Assembly (NCBI RefSeq): GCF_001612985.1
Contig: NZ_BDBM01000001.1
Location: forward strand, 1-55,689
Direction of reading: 5' to 3'
DNA: 55,689 bases
Origin: Nocardia gamkensis NBRC 108242
GTDB taxonomy: Bacteria > Actinomycetota > Actinomycetes > Mycobacteriales > Mycobacteriaceae
Part shown: piece by piece, positions 1 to 7,297 of the stretch
How positions within the stretch are numbered: position 1 is the first letter of the stretch
Layout: the number at the start of each line of letters is the position of its first letter
Notes under the pieces: generated by a model
The model's input: the letters and a program-made list of their open reading frames with translations, nothing else
Database searches by the model: none
Told to the model about the DNA's origin: nothing
Made by a program: the position numbers and the translations under genes

Positions 1-558
1 CGGCTGCGGCGGAGGCGGCGGGGCCTGCGGCGCCTGCGCGGGCTGGGCGGGCGCATCATCGACCGTCACACCGTGATCGGTGACCAGCGCGGCGAAACCG
101 CCCGCGTAGCCCTGTCCGACCGCACGTACCTTCCACCCACCCTGACGACGGTAGAGCTCGAGCGCGATCACGATCGACTCGGTGTTCAGCCCTTCGATCC
201 GGTACTCGTACAACTGATTACCGGCCGCGTCCGACACGATCGCGGTCGGGGCGGGGAACATGCCGAAATTGCTGTTCGCGTCGTCCAGCGTGATCACCGC
301 GCGGATCTGATCGATGTCGGCGGGCACGGCGTTCAACGACACCGCCAGCGACGCGGGCTGGCCCGCGGGCGCGGGCTGCAAGTTGACGCCGGGGCCGCTG
401 GGCTGGTTGAAGAAGACGAAGTCGGCGTCGGAACGGACCTTGCCCCGCTCGGTGACCAGTAGTGCCGACAGATCCGACGGCGCCGTGAGCTGGACGGAAA
501 TCACCACGTCGTTGGTGGCCAGCGGACCGTTCTGGCCCTTGGCGAGAGTTGCGGACAA
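1..558 (-). CDS. TerD family protein (3' end cut by window edge)
   Basis: 186 codons are visible and the frame is open to the window edge, so the C-terminus is missing. The start is TTG at 558, chosen because GAAGGG lies just upstream and the family N-terminus (SATLAKGQN) begins there. TerD-type features are the acidic patches that bind calcium in this family (SDADFVFFNQP, TLDDANSNFGMF), the ELYRRQGGWKVRAVGQGYAGG signature near the end of the domain, and then a Pro/Ala/Gln-rich tail beginning near residue 170. TerD proteins are cytoplasmic calcium-binding stress proteins linked to tellurite, oxidative and phage resistance; their molecular action is unresolved. The gene is divergent from three AIM24 genes, 126 bases away, a neighbourhood shared by many actinobacterial Ter loci. 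Confidence 0.88.
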   Translation of the reverse strand, partial: MSATLAKGQNGPLATNDVVISVQLTAPSDLSALLVTERGKVRSDADFVFFNQPSGPGVNLQPAPAGQPASLAVSLNAVPADIDQIRAVITLDDANSNFGMFPAPTAIVSDAAGNQLYEYRIEGLNTESIVIALELYRRQGGWKVRAVGQGYAGGFAALVTDHGVTVDDAPAQPAQAPQAPPPPPQP

Positions 559-684
559 GTTCGACCCTTCGCTTGTCGGTGCGTTCGCCTGACACTCTAC
601 GAGAAACGCGCTGCGCGGCGCTTGTACTCAACTGCCGAGCTACCCCGACACTCGCGAAACATCGGTTAGGGTGACGGCACGCAG

Positions 685-1362
685 ATGGAATACGGCGATC
701 GCACCGTGTTCCCGATCGAGACAGCAGGCAGACACCGCATGGCGCAACTGTTCGAGCAATCGAAGAAGGTGATCGAGGCTCATCTGTCCGGAACCAGCCT
801 CCGCGCGATCTCCGGCTCGATGATTGCCTACGAGGGAAACGTCCAGTTCAAAGCGGCCGGTTTCGGCGGAGGCGACGGTGTGATCGCCGGGCTGAAGCGC
901 CGCGCCACCGGTGAGAAGCTGTCGCTGATGGAGTGCGCCGGGCACGGCCGGGTGTTCTTCGCCGTCAACGGCCAGCACGTCACCGTGGTCGATCTGAACA
1001 ACGAGACGCTACAGGTGGAGTCGCAGCAACTGCTCGCGTTCGCCGGGAACCTGCGCACCGATGTGCGTTTCGCCGGGTTGCGCGGTGCGTCCAGCGGGCA
1101 GGGCCTGTTCACCACGACCGTCTCCGGCCAGGGTCAGGTCGCGCTGCTCTCGGCCGGCGGTCCGCTCATCCACCTGGAGGTTTCCCCGCAGTACCCGCTG
1201 ATCGTGGATCCGGACGCGTTCGTCGCGGCGCGCGGGAACCTCAACCAGTCCTTCGTCACCGACGTGTCCTGGCGCAGTTTCGTCGGCCAGGATGCGGGCG
1301 AGGCGTTTTCGCTGCGCTGGGACGGCCAGGGCGTGGTGTTGATCCAACCGGCGGAACGGTAG
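685..1362 (+). CDS. AIM24 family protein, first of three
   Basis: 225 residues from ATG 685; ATG 739 (MAQLFEQSKK) is an equally plausible start, as neither has a clear Shine-Dalgarno. The AIM24/DUF124 fold is recognised from the motif GSMIAYEGNVQFKAAGFGG (about residues 44-62), the repeated glycine-rich beta segments (GQGLFTTTVSGQGQVALLS) and the PLIVDPDAFVA stretch near the C-terminus. The fold is a tubby-like beta barrel named for a mitochondrial inner-membrane protein; its bacterial role is unknown. No signal peptide or membrane segment is seen. Ten bases separate it from the next AIM24 gene, so the three probably form one transcript, divergent from the TerD gene. Confidence 0.87.
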   Translation: MEYGDRTVFPIETAGRHRMAQLFEQSKKVIEAHLSGTSLRAISGSMIAYEGNVQFKAAGFGGGDGVIAGLKRRATGEKLSLMECAGHGRVFFAVNGQHVTVVDLNNETLQVESQQLLAFAGNLRTDVRFAGLRGASSGQGLFTTTVSGQGQVALLSAGGPLIHLEVSPQYPLIVDPDAFVAARGNLNQSFVTDVSWRSFVGQDAGEAFSLRWDGQGVVLIQPAER

Positions 1363-1372
1363 GGGCGAGCGG

Positions 1373-2068
1373 GTGTTCGAGAAGGTCAACGGCAAAGTCG
1401 TCAAGGTCGATGTCGGGATGGCGGGCGGTGTGGTCGCCCGCAACGGCGCGATGCTGTTCTATACCGGCGACGTTTCGTTTGCCCCCCATCAGATTCCGGG
1501 GGCCCAGGGTATGGGCGGCATGGGCGGGCTGATGGGGCTGGCGGGCCGCGCGATGGCGGGTGAGCACGAGCGCACCATGCTCGCGCAGGGCAACGGCCAG
1601 GTCCATTACGGATTCGCGGGCCTGGAGGTCCACGTGGTGCACATGCAGCCGGGCGCGGCGCTGCGCGTCGAGGCTTCGCGGCTGCTGGCCAACACCGCCG
1701 GATTGCAGAGTTCGGTGGTGTCGGTGATGAGTTCGGGCGGCGGAGGCGGTGGCGGCCTGATGGGCGCGCTGCGTGGCGCCGCCTCGGGCGCGTTGACCGG
1801 GCAGGGCATGTTCACCACCCAACTGTCCGGGCAGGGGGCCGCGGTGCTGCTCGCGCACGGCGGATTCCTGGAATTGCAAGTGGGCGGGCCCAATCCGATC
1901 GTGGTCGACCCGCAAGCCTTCGTCGCCGCTTACGGCAACGTGCAGACCGAGCTCAAAGCGGCACTGAGCTGGCGGGATGCCGTCGGCCGCGGTTCCGGCG
2001 AGGCGATGCAATTGCACTGCGCCGGGCAGGGCGTCGTCTACGTGCAGGCCTCCGAAGAGAAGTTGTGA
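1373..2068 (+). CDS. AIM24 family protein, second of three
   Basis: 231 residues from GTG 1373, preceded by AGGGGCGAG at a good distance. It has the same barrel motifs as its neighbours (LTGQGMFTTQLSGQGAAVLLAHGG, NPIVVDPQAFVAAYG). It differs by two glycine-rich insertions: a Met/Gly segment around residues 45-60 (PGAQGMGGMGGLMG) and a run of glycines near residues 122-128. These low-complexity loops are absent from copies one and three. The function is unknown; tandem sets of AIM24 paralogues beside TerD are common in actinobacteria and may form one hetero-oligomer, which is an inference. It lies 10 bases after copy one and 7 bases before copy three. Confidence 0.87.
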   Translation: MFEKVNGKVVKVDVGMAGGVVARNGAMLFYTGDVSFAPHQIPGAQGMGGMGGLMGLAGRAMAGEHERTMLAQGNGQVHYGFAGLEVHVVHMQPGAALRVEASRLLANTAGLQSSVVSVMSSGGGGGGGLMGALRGAASGALTGQGMFTTQLSGQGAAVLLAHGGFLELQVGGPNPIVVDPQAFVAAYGNVQTELKAALSWRDAVGRGSGEAMQLHCAGQGVVYVQASEEKL

Positions 2069-2075
2069 GCAGGGT

Positions 2076-2840
2076 ATGTCCCAGATCCTCAACCCCATGA
2101 ATCTCGGTGAGAGCGACAACATCCCGGGAAACAGCTACGCGTACTGCATCGACCTGAACAAGCCGTGGTTCATGCGCAAGGGCGCGATGATCGCCTATTA
2201 CGGCGACATGCGGTTCCAGATGCTCACCCACGGGTTGCAGGGCGGGCTGCTGCACATGGTGTCGCAGCAGTTCTCGGCGCCGCTGTTCACCGGCGATTAC
2301 GTCGTCGCGGAGGGGCACGGCAAGCTGATCATCGGCGACCGCGGCTACGACATCAATTCCTATGACCTCGAGGACAACGGGAACCTGACCATCCGGGCGG
2401 CGAACCTGCTGGCCTTCGAGCCGGGCCTGTCGCTCAACCAATCCATCGTGCCCGGCTTCCTCACCCTCATCGGCACCGGCAAGTTCCTCGCCTCCTCCAA
2501 CGGACCGGTCATGTTCGCCGAGCCGCCGCTGCGTGTCGACCCGGAATCGCTGGTCGGCTGGGCGGATTGTCCCTCCCCCAGCCACCACTACGACGAGCGC
2601 TGGATCTCGAACTTCCTGGCCGCCGGTGCGGCGCGCTTCGGCGTGAACTCCGGTGAGGAGCGTCAGTTCGAGTTCACCGGCGCGGGCACCGTGCTGATTC
2701 AATCCAGCGAGAAGGTGCTCAGCGACTCGATGCTGGTACGCACCATCGAGGGACAGATCCAGAGCGGCATCACCGTCGGCGGCCTGCAAAGACTGCAAGG
2801 GCTCATCGCGCAGCAACTGGCGGGGCAGCAGCAGTACTGA
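2076..2840 (+). CDS. AIM24 family protein, third of three
   Basis: 254 residues from ATG 2076, just after the stop of copy two; AGGG sits very close to the start and GAAGAGAAG further up, so translation may depend on coupling. Family signatures are RKGAMIAYYGDMRFQ (about residues 34-48), a VAEGHGKLIIGDRGYDIN segment and PLRVDPESLVGW late in the protein. It is the longest and least glycine-rich of the three. The C-terminus (QRLQGLIAQQLAGQQQY) is predicted helical. No catalytic residues are known for the family. It is the last gene of the run; the next gene starts 173 bases on and is unrelated. Confidence 0.87.
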   Translation: MSQILNPMNLGESDNIPGNSYAYCIDLNKPWFMRKGAMIAYYGDMRFQMLTHGLQGGLLHMVSQQFSAPLFTGDYVVAEGHGKLIIGDRGYDINSYDLEDNGNLTIRAANLLAFEPGLSLNQSIVPGFLTLIGTGKFLASSNGPVMFAEPPLRVDPESLVGWADCPSPSHHYDERWISNFLAAGAARFGVNSGEERQFEFTGAGTVLIQSSEKVLSDSMLVRTIEGQIQSGITVGGLQRLQGLIAQQLAGQQQY

Positions 2841-3013
2841 GCGCCGGCATGCCGGACGCGCGACGGCGAGCCGGTCAGGGCGTGAGCAAACCGTGTCAGA
2901 GCAACTCTCGCTGACGGGCGGATCACATACGGAGAGCGAAGGATTCGCGACGGAACGGTGAACTCGTCTCGATGCGCACCGGCGCAGGTCCACGGTCGGC
3001 GCAGAATCGGGTC

Positions 3014-3859
3014 ATGGCTGACTCGGCGCTTTCGGCGCAGCGTCGCACGGCGCTGACGCACCCGGCCCACGACGAATTCTGCTTCGCGACAGCGTATCCG
3101 CGGGTCGCCGACTACTGGGCCGCCGCGGGCCGGTTGCCCGGCACCGGGGACGACATCGCCGACGCCACGTTCGACCTACACCTGCTGCACTACATGACCG
3201 GTGGCGCGAGCACGAACCCGTACTGGGACATCGTCGCCGCGGCGGTATCGCCGGGGCCGTGGGAGCGCGCGAACCGCTCCGAGGTGAACGGTGGTAACCC
3301 GAAAGGCAGTGCGCGACTGGCGTACGCGCAGATACTGCTGCAAGCCGCCTACGCCTACGCGATCCCCTCGCCCGCGACATTGCGCTGGATAGCGGACGTC
3401 GCGCAGGGCCAATCGGTGCTGGAAGTCGGCGCCGGGCGCGGCTATTGGGCCTACCAGCTCACCCGAATGGGTGTGCCCACCAATGCTTTCGACTCACACC
3501 CGCCGGACCGGGCGGTCAACACGGCATTCCCCACCGCCGCGGGACTGCCCGCGACCTGGCACCCCACCGCGACGCCACCCGTGTCGACCGCCGATCTCGC
3601 CGCCGCCCACGCCGACGACGCGCTGTTCCTCTGCTGGCCGCCCGGCTGGGAGAACCCCATGGCTTCGACGACGCTCACCGCCTACCAGGACGCGGGCGGC
3701 TCGCTGCTGCTCTACATCGGCGAACCGCGCGGCGGGCGCACGGCCGACAGCGCGTTCTTCGACGCGCTCGAGGCCGGGTGGACTCTGCTCGACCAGGACC
3801 CCGGCTACATCTCGTGGTGGAATCTCGACGACCGGGCACAGTGCTGGCAGCGTCGGTGA
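3014..3859 (+). CDS. SAM-dependent methyltransferase-like protein
   Basis: 281 residues from ATG 3014. The middle carries a Rossmann methyltransferase motif I, SVLEVGAGRGYWAYQLTRMG (about residues 137-156), followed by an acidic residue at the end of strand two (NAFDSHPP) and a motif IV-like LFLCWPPGWENP. The N-terminal 130 residues are not a recognised domain and may form the substrate cap. The substrate is unknown; this architecture is seen in uncharacterised actinobacterial proteins. It is followed tail to tail by the MBL gene, two bases away. It may be an orphan inserted in the Ter region. Confidence 0.7.
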   Translation: MADSALSAQRRTALTHPAHDEFCFATAYPRVADYWAAAGRLPGTGDDIADATFDLHLLHYMTGGASTNPYWDIVAAAVSPGPWERANRSEVNGGNPKGSARLAYAQILLQAAYAYAIPSPATLRWIADVAQGQSVLEVGAGRGYWAYQLTRMGVPTNAFDSHPPDRAVNTAFPTAAGLPATWHPTATPPVSTADLAAAHADDALFLCWPPGWENPMASTTLTAYQDAGGSLLLYIGEPRGGRTADSAFFDALEAGWTLLDQDPGYISWWNLDDRAQCWQRR

Positions 3860-3861
3860 AT

Positions 3862-4659
3862 TCAGCTCGCGCGCTGGAACTCCCACGGGTCGTGCGCGCT
3901 GATCAAAGTGACCTCGGCACCGTGATCGCGGTGTAGTTCGCGCAGCCGCGCCTGGGTGCCCAGTCGCAGGTCGCGGTGGACCTCGGAGGTGGTCTGCACG
4001 ATGTCGAGCACCGGGTGGGGCTGCGGCGCCGGATCGAGTTCGCGATGGTAGTAGTACGCGTCGCCGCAGTGCAGCAGCCAACGTTCGCCGTCGCGGACCG
4101 CTACGCCGGTGTGGCCCGCGGTGTGCCCGCCCAGCGGAATCAACTGGAAGTCGCCGGGCAGGTCCTTCGGTTGGATCGCGTCGAAGCCGAACCACTGTCC
4201 CGTCGGGTCCGACGGGTAGGTCTGCCAGAGCGGGTCGTGGGCCCAGTGCGCGGGGCGGTAACGGAAGCTGGGCGCTTCGGCTCGCGCCGCCGCCAGTTCC
4301 GCGGCGAGGACGTGGACCCGCGCGTGCGGGAAGTCGGGCAGTCCGCCGCAGTGGTCCACGTCGAGGTGGGTGAGGATGATGTGCCGGACGTCGGCGGGGT
4401 CGTAGCCGAGCCGCTGGACCTGCCGGATCGCCGTCTCGTCCTCGGTGAGCACGGGCTGGGCCATCGCCACCCAGTCCGCCCCGAGCGTGCCCGCCGCGTC
4501 ACGCACGTCATCGAGACCGATGCCCGTCTCGATCAGGGCCAGCCCGTCGGATGCCGTCTCGACCAGCAGGCAGTGGTTCACGGCATGGGCGGGCGCCGGT
4601 CCGTCGTAGGTGGCTTCGATCTGCCGAACCGAGCCGCAATTGAGGTGATGGATCGTCAT
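3862..4659 (-). CDS. MBL-fold metallo-hydrolase (lactonase-like)
   Basis: 265 residues from ATG 4659, where the conserved N-terminus MTIHHLNCGS begins. The metal motif reads THLDVDHCGG, so the usual second histidine of HxHxDH is Asp. This variant recurs in quorum-quenching-lactonase-like and related hydrolases. Further ligands are visible in GHTAGHTGV and LLHCGDAYYY, and a late HDPWEF supplies the last histidine. It is cytosolic, with no signal peptide. It is divergent from a MerR regulator, and a perfect 9-base inverted repeat lies between the two starts, which suggests that the MerR protein controls it. The substrate is unknown; a lactone or thioester is the likeliest class. Confidence 0.85.
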   Translation of the reverse strand: MTIHHLNCGSVRQIEATYDGPAPAHAVNHCLLVETASDGLALIETGIGLDDVRDAAGTLGADWVAMAQPVLTEDETAIRQVQRLGYDPADVRHIILTHLDVDHCGGLPDFPHARVHVLAAELAAARAEAPSFRYRPAHWAHDPLWQTYPSDPTGQWFGFDAIQPKDLPGDFQLIPLGGHTAGHTGVAVRDGERWLLHCGDAYYYHRELDPAPQPHPVLDIVQTTSEVHRDLRLGTQARLRELHRDHGAEVTLISAHDPWEFQRAS

Positions 4660-4672
4660 GCGAGTTAGTCTG

Positions 4673-4696
4673 TGACTTGAAGCGCGGTTCAAGTCA
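4673..4696. promoter_or_regulatory. Inverted repeat, probable MerR operator
   Basis: TGACTTGAA and TTCAAGTCA are perfect 9-base arms around a 6-base centre. The element starts 14 bases from the MBL start and ends 11 bases before the MerR start, overlapping the MerR ribosome binding site by one base. Dyads with a CTTGAA/TTCAAG core are typical of MerR-family sites. It can serve both divergent genes. Confidence 0.7.
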
Positions 4697-4706
4697 AGGA
4701 GACGAG

Positions 4707-5105
4707 ATGAACGACCTGCTCGATATCGCCGAAGTCGGCGAGCGAACCGGCCTCGCCCCTTCCGCACTGCGCTTCTACGAGAAACGCGGGCTCATCACCG
4801 CCACCGGCCGCAACGGCCTGCGCCGCACCTACCACCCCGACATCCTCGGCCGCCTCGCCCTCATCGCCTGCGCTCGCGGCGCCGGTTTCACCCTGGCCGA
4901 GATAGCCCGCTTCCTGCGCGCCTCCCCCACCGACGCCGAACTACGCACCCGCATGGCGGAAAAAGCCAGGCAGCTGGACGACGACATCACCCGCCTCATC
5001 CGCATGCGCGACAGCCTCCGCCACGCCTCCACCTGCACCCACGACCCCTTGGTCGAATGCCCGGACTTCAAGTCCACCTTCGAACCGGCCACCAGGTCGG
5101 CGTGA
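4707..5105 (+). CDS. MerR family transcriptional regulator
   Basis: 132 residues from ATG 4707 with AAGGAG six bases upstream. The N-terminal winged helix is typical: IAEVGERTGLAPSALRFYEKRGLI (residues 6-29), then a wing with the RRTYH motif and the second helix-turn-helix. A dimerisation helix follows (residues 78-105). The C-terminus has the pattern CTHDPLVECPDF, with two cysteines. Similar C-x(n)-ECPxF tails occur in a subgroup of actinobacterial MerR proteins whose inducer is unknown. It is divergent from the MBL hydrolase and probably senses that enzyme's substrate or a related signal. Confidence 0.88.
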   Translation: MNDLLDIAEVGERTGLAPSALRFYEKRGLITATGRNGLRRTYHPDILGRLALIACARGAGFTLAEIARFLRASPTDAELRTRMAEKARQLDDDITRLIRMRDSLRHASTCTHDPLVECPDFKSTFEPATRSA

Positions 5106-5123
5106 GTGCGCAAATGCGGCTTG

Positions 5124-5572
5124 TCAGGGCGTGGAGTCGGGCGAAGGATCGTCATCTTCAATCGAGACGACATCCCCGTCGGAGCCTGTGAATGAAGCAG
5201 TGGTCCACCGGGATTGCTCGCCGGACGGACACACATTCGCGCCGACCCAGTCGACAGAGAATGCCTTCCCGTCGACAACTATGAAAGGTTCGCTGGGGAA
5301 GCCATATTCATCGACTACCGACCACGTTCCGTCAGGGTGCTCCATCCATGCCGCAGGACCATCTTGTTCGTCCGCTCCCAGTCGGCCCACGGCTGGTTCT
5401 CCGCGGATCCGAGGCTGTAGGCCGAGGCGGACGAGTACTGCTTGCAGCCGGGACCATGACCGGAGTGGACATTCGCGACGAAGAGGGCTTGCTCGAAGGA
5501 TCGGAATGAGCTGTCCTTCGCGCATTTACGGTGCATCATGCGCCGGTCCGCATCGGCCGACGAGATGGTCAT
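5124..5572 (-). pseudogene. Hypothetical protein, probable frameshift
   Basis: The gene starts at ATG 5572 in an ATGA overlap with the upstream small membrane protein, which supports the start. The first frame reads 85 residues and ends in an odd tail (RHGWSTLTERGR). The adjacent frame, read with a -1 shift near 5370, continues as a plausible protein (GPAAWMEHPDGTW, then EPFIVVDGKAF) to the stop at 5124. A joined product would be about 149 residues. No slippery heptamer is visible at the junction, so a one-base loss, or an assembly error, is likelier than programmed shifting. The codon use is less GC-rich than that of the neighbours. I do not recognise the family. Confidence 0.5.
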
Positions 5573-5736
5573 CGATCGGTCTCCCGCTCGACGCGCTGGA
5601 TGATGTCATACACATCGACCGATTCATCGGGTTCGGCCTCCCGGTCGATAAGCCACGGCAGGACATACCAGATGATCCACAGCCCGAACAGGACTGCGAC
5701 AACAACAACGGTGGCGGTAACGAGATCTGCGGGCAT
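5569..5736 (-). CDS. Small single-pass membrane protein
   Basis: 55 residues from ATG 5736, with GAGAGG eight bases upstream. The first 30 residues form one hydrophobic helix (LVTATVVVVAVLFGLWIIWY), followed by an acidic cytoplasmic tail (DREAEPDESVDVYDI). There is no lipobox or signal peptidase site, so it is probably an N-terminally anchored membrane peptide. Its stop overlaps the start of the following gene as ATGA, so the two are translationally coupled and may interact. It is divergent from the HTH gene across a shared 150-base control region. The family is not recognised. Confidence 0.6.
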   Translation of the reverse strand: MPADLVTATVVVVAVLFGLWIIWYVLPWLIDREAEPDESVDVYDIIQRVERETDR

Positions 5737-5854
5737 CACACAACCTCTCGGCAGACTTGAGTTGTCGCCGCCAGCTCAAGAAAACCCTTGGCAGAGCGAC
5801 ACTTACGGAGAGATTGTGACTTCGCGGATGCCTTTGGCTCGATACCTCTGCAGG

Positions 5855-5871
5855 TATCTCACTGTGAGATA
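5855..5871. promoter_or_regulatory. 17-base palindrome, probable operator of the HTH-CYTH pair
   Basis: TATCTCACTGTGAGATA is a perfect palindrome with 8-base arms. It overlaps a second dyad, GATACC...GGTATC at 5841-5858, and abuts a possible -10 element TATACG (5870-5875) 10 bases before ATG 5886. This is the layout expected of autorepression by the HTH protein. Confidence 0.65.
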
Positions 5872-5885
5872 TACGCTTGGACACC

Positions 5886-6731
5886 ATGGAGACGAGGTAT
5901 GGGGGAATCGACGTCCCTGCGGCGGTCTGGCACAAACCCGAGGTCGCCGCGCTTCTGCGCCGACGCGATGTATCGGCGCTCCTTCGCTCAATTCAGCGAT
6001 ACACGGGAGCGAGCCAAGCACGTATCGCAGGGGCAGTAGGACTTGGCCAGGGTCGGGTCAATGAGATCATCAACAGCAGACGAACCGTCACCCGCTTCGA
6101 TGTATTCGAACGGATCGCGGACGGTATCTCGATGCCGGACCACGCGCGCGTCTTGTTCGGCCTAGCTCCACGTCACGTACAGACACTCACCGGCCATGCG
6201 GAGATCGCGCAAGCATTCACCCTTCAGTCGGAGGCCGACGCCGAACTTCGCCGATGCGCCTCGGTCGCAGATCGGATCGATCTGCTGGCAGTGCGCGGCC
6301 TGGGTCTGCTTGCGCTGAACGACTCGCTACTGCGCGGCGCGTTGATGCAGCGGACCAACCGTGTCAGTGTCCGAGCTCTGCTGCTCGACCCCGATTCCCA
6401 CGCCACTGGCCTCCGAGCGGCAGAAATAGGTGAATCGAGACAGTCCTTCGCCGCTGGGATCGAGCTGGCTCTGGCCCGGACATCAGAATTCCGCGATCAT
6501 CCTTTCGTCGAACTACGAGTCGCTGTCTACGACACGCTGCCCACATGGCGGATGCTGATCTTCGATCAGACGCTGTATCTGTCTGCGTTCGGCGCGGCGG
6601 CGGAGGGACATCGCTCAGGGATGTACAAGCTCACGGCGGCGACCGATGGCGTCCTGCATGCTGGATTTCTACGACAGTTCGAGCAGATGTGGCTCCAAGC
6701 CCGGCCGATCGAGGAAGGATCCGCCACATGA
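5886..6731 (+). CDS. HTH (XRE-type) regulator with C-terminal sensor-like domain
   Basis: 281 residues from ATG 5886; TTG 5877 is an alternative. No Shine-Dalgarno is visible and a -10-like TATACG lies about 10 bases upstream, so the mRNA may be leaderless. An XRE helix-turn-helix spans about residues 30-85 (SQARIAGAVGLGQGRVNEIINS). The remaining 170 residues resemble the ligand or PLD-like domain found after HTH domains in actinobacteria: a VSVRALLLDPDSHATGLRAAEIGE segment, then VELRVAVYD and RMLIFDQTLYLS. No HKD catalytic motif is present. The stop overlaps the CYTH start as ATGA, so the two proteins are made together. Confidence 0.75.
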   Translation: METRYGGIDVPAAVWHKPEVAALLRRRDVSALLRSIQRYTGASQARIAGAVGLGQGRVNEIINSRRTVTRFDVFERIADGISMPDHARVLFGLAPRHVQTLTGHAEIAQAFTLQSEADAELRRCASVADRIDLLAVRGLGLLALNDSLLRGALMQRTNRVSVRALLLDPDSHATGLRAAEIGESRQSFAAGIELALARTSEFRDHPFVELRVAVYDTLPTWRMLIFDQTLYLSAFGAAAEGHRSGMYKLTAATDGVLHAGFLRQFEQMWLQARPIEEGSAT

Positions 6732-7297
6732 TCGAGGCCGAACTCAAGGCTCGGGTCCAAGACGTGGAGTCCGTACGGGCTGCGCTGTCGGTTCGCGATG
6801 CAGGGCAGCGCTCCAGGTATCAGGACACCTACTACGACCTGCGGGACGGGGGATTGTCGGTGGAGGGTCGTGAGCTGCGGCTGCGGACGATCACGGCAGA
6901 TAACGAGCGGCGATCGCTACTGACATACAAGGAACCCGCGGTCGATACGGCCAGCGGGTCCAAACCGGAATACGAGACCGAAGTGGCCGATCCCTCGGTG
7001 ATCGACTCAGTGCTGCGCGGTCTCGGCCTCATAGACCTGATCAGCTTCGAAAAGCATTGCGTCAATTATCGATTCGAATGCGAGGGCCGCGAACTCGTTG
7101 CCACGCTGGTGACCGTTCCCGAATTGGACGGCACGTTCATCGAGCTGGAGACGATGGTGTCCGAGTCGGAGCTGGCGCAAGCGCTGGAGGTCGTTCGGAC
7201 CGCGCTCCATCAGCTCGGCATCACTGACAGTGATCTCACCACCGAGCAGTACACGGATGCCGTGCTGGCTACTCGGCGGGCGTCGGAGCTGCCTTGA
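6728..7297 (+). CDS. CYTH domain protein (class IV adenylate cyclase/triphosphatase-like)
   Basis: 189 residues from ATG 6728, overlapping the HTH gene stop. The ExExK signature of the CYTH superfamily is present at the start (E3, E5, K7 in IEAELKA), followed by basic and acidic tunnel residues in ELRLRT, LLTYKEP, ETEV and FIELETM. CYTH enzymes bind triphosphates with metal and act as triphosphatases, thiamine-triphosphatases or adenylate cyclases. The CyaB-like length and spacing fit class IV, but the activity cannot be read from the sequence. The gene ends 29 bases inside the 3' end of the opposing HAD gene. Coupling to an HTH protein suggests a nucleotide-linked regulatory module. Confidence 0.82.
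   Translation: MIEAELKARVQDVESVRAALSVRDAGQRSRYQDTYYDLRDGGLSVEGRELRLRTITADNERRSLLTYKEPAVDTASGSKPEYETEVADPSVIDSVLRGLGLIDLISFEKHCVNYRFECEGRELVATLVTVPELDGTFIELETMVSESELAQALEVVRTALHQLGITDSDLTTEQYTDAVLATRRASELP

Noticed and set aside
5340..5400. Programmed -1 frameshift in the islet gene
   Set aside because: No X XXY YYZ slippery site or clear downstream stimulator is seen; a mutation or read error is simpler.
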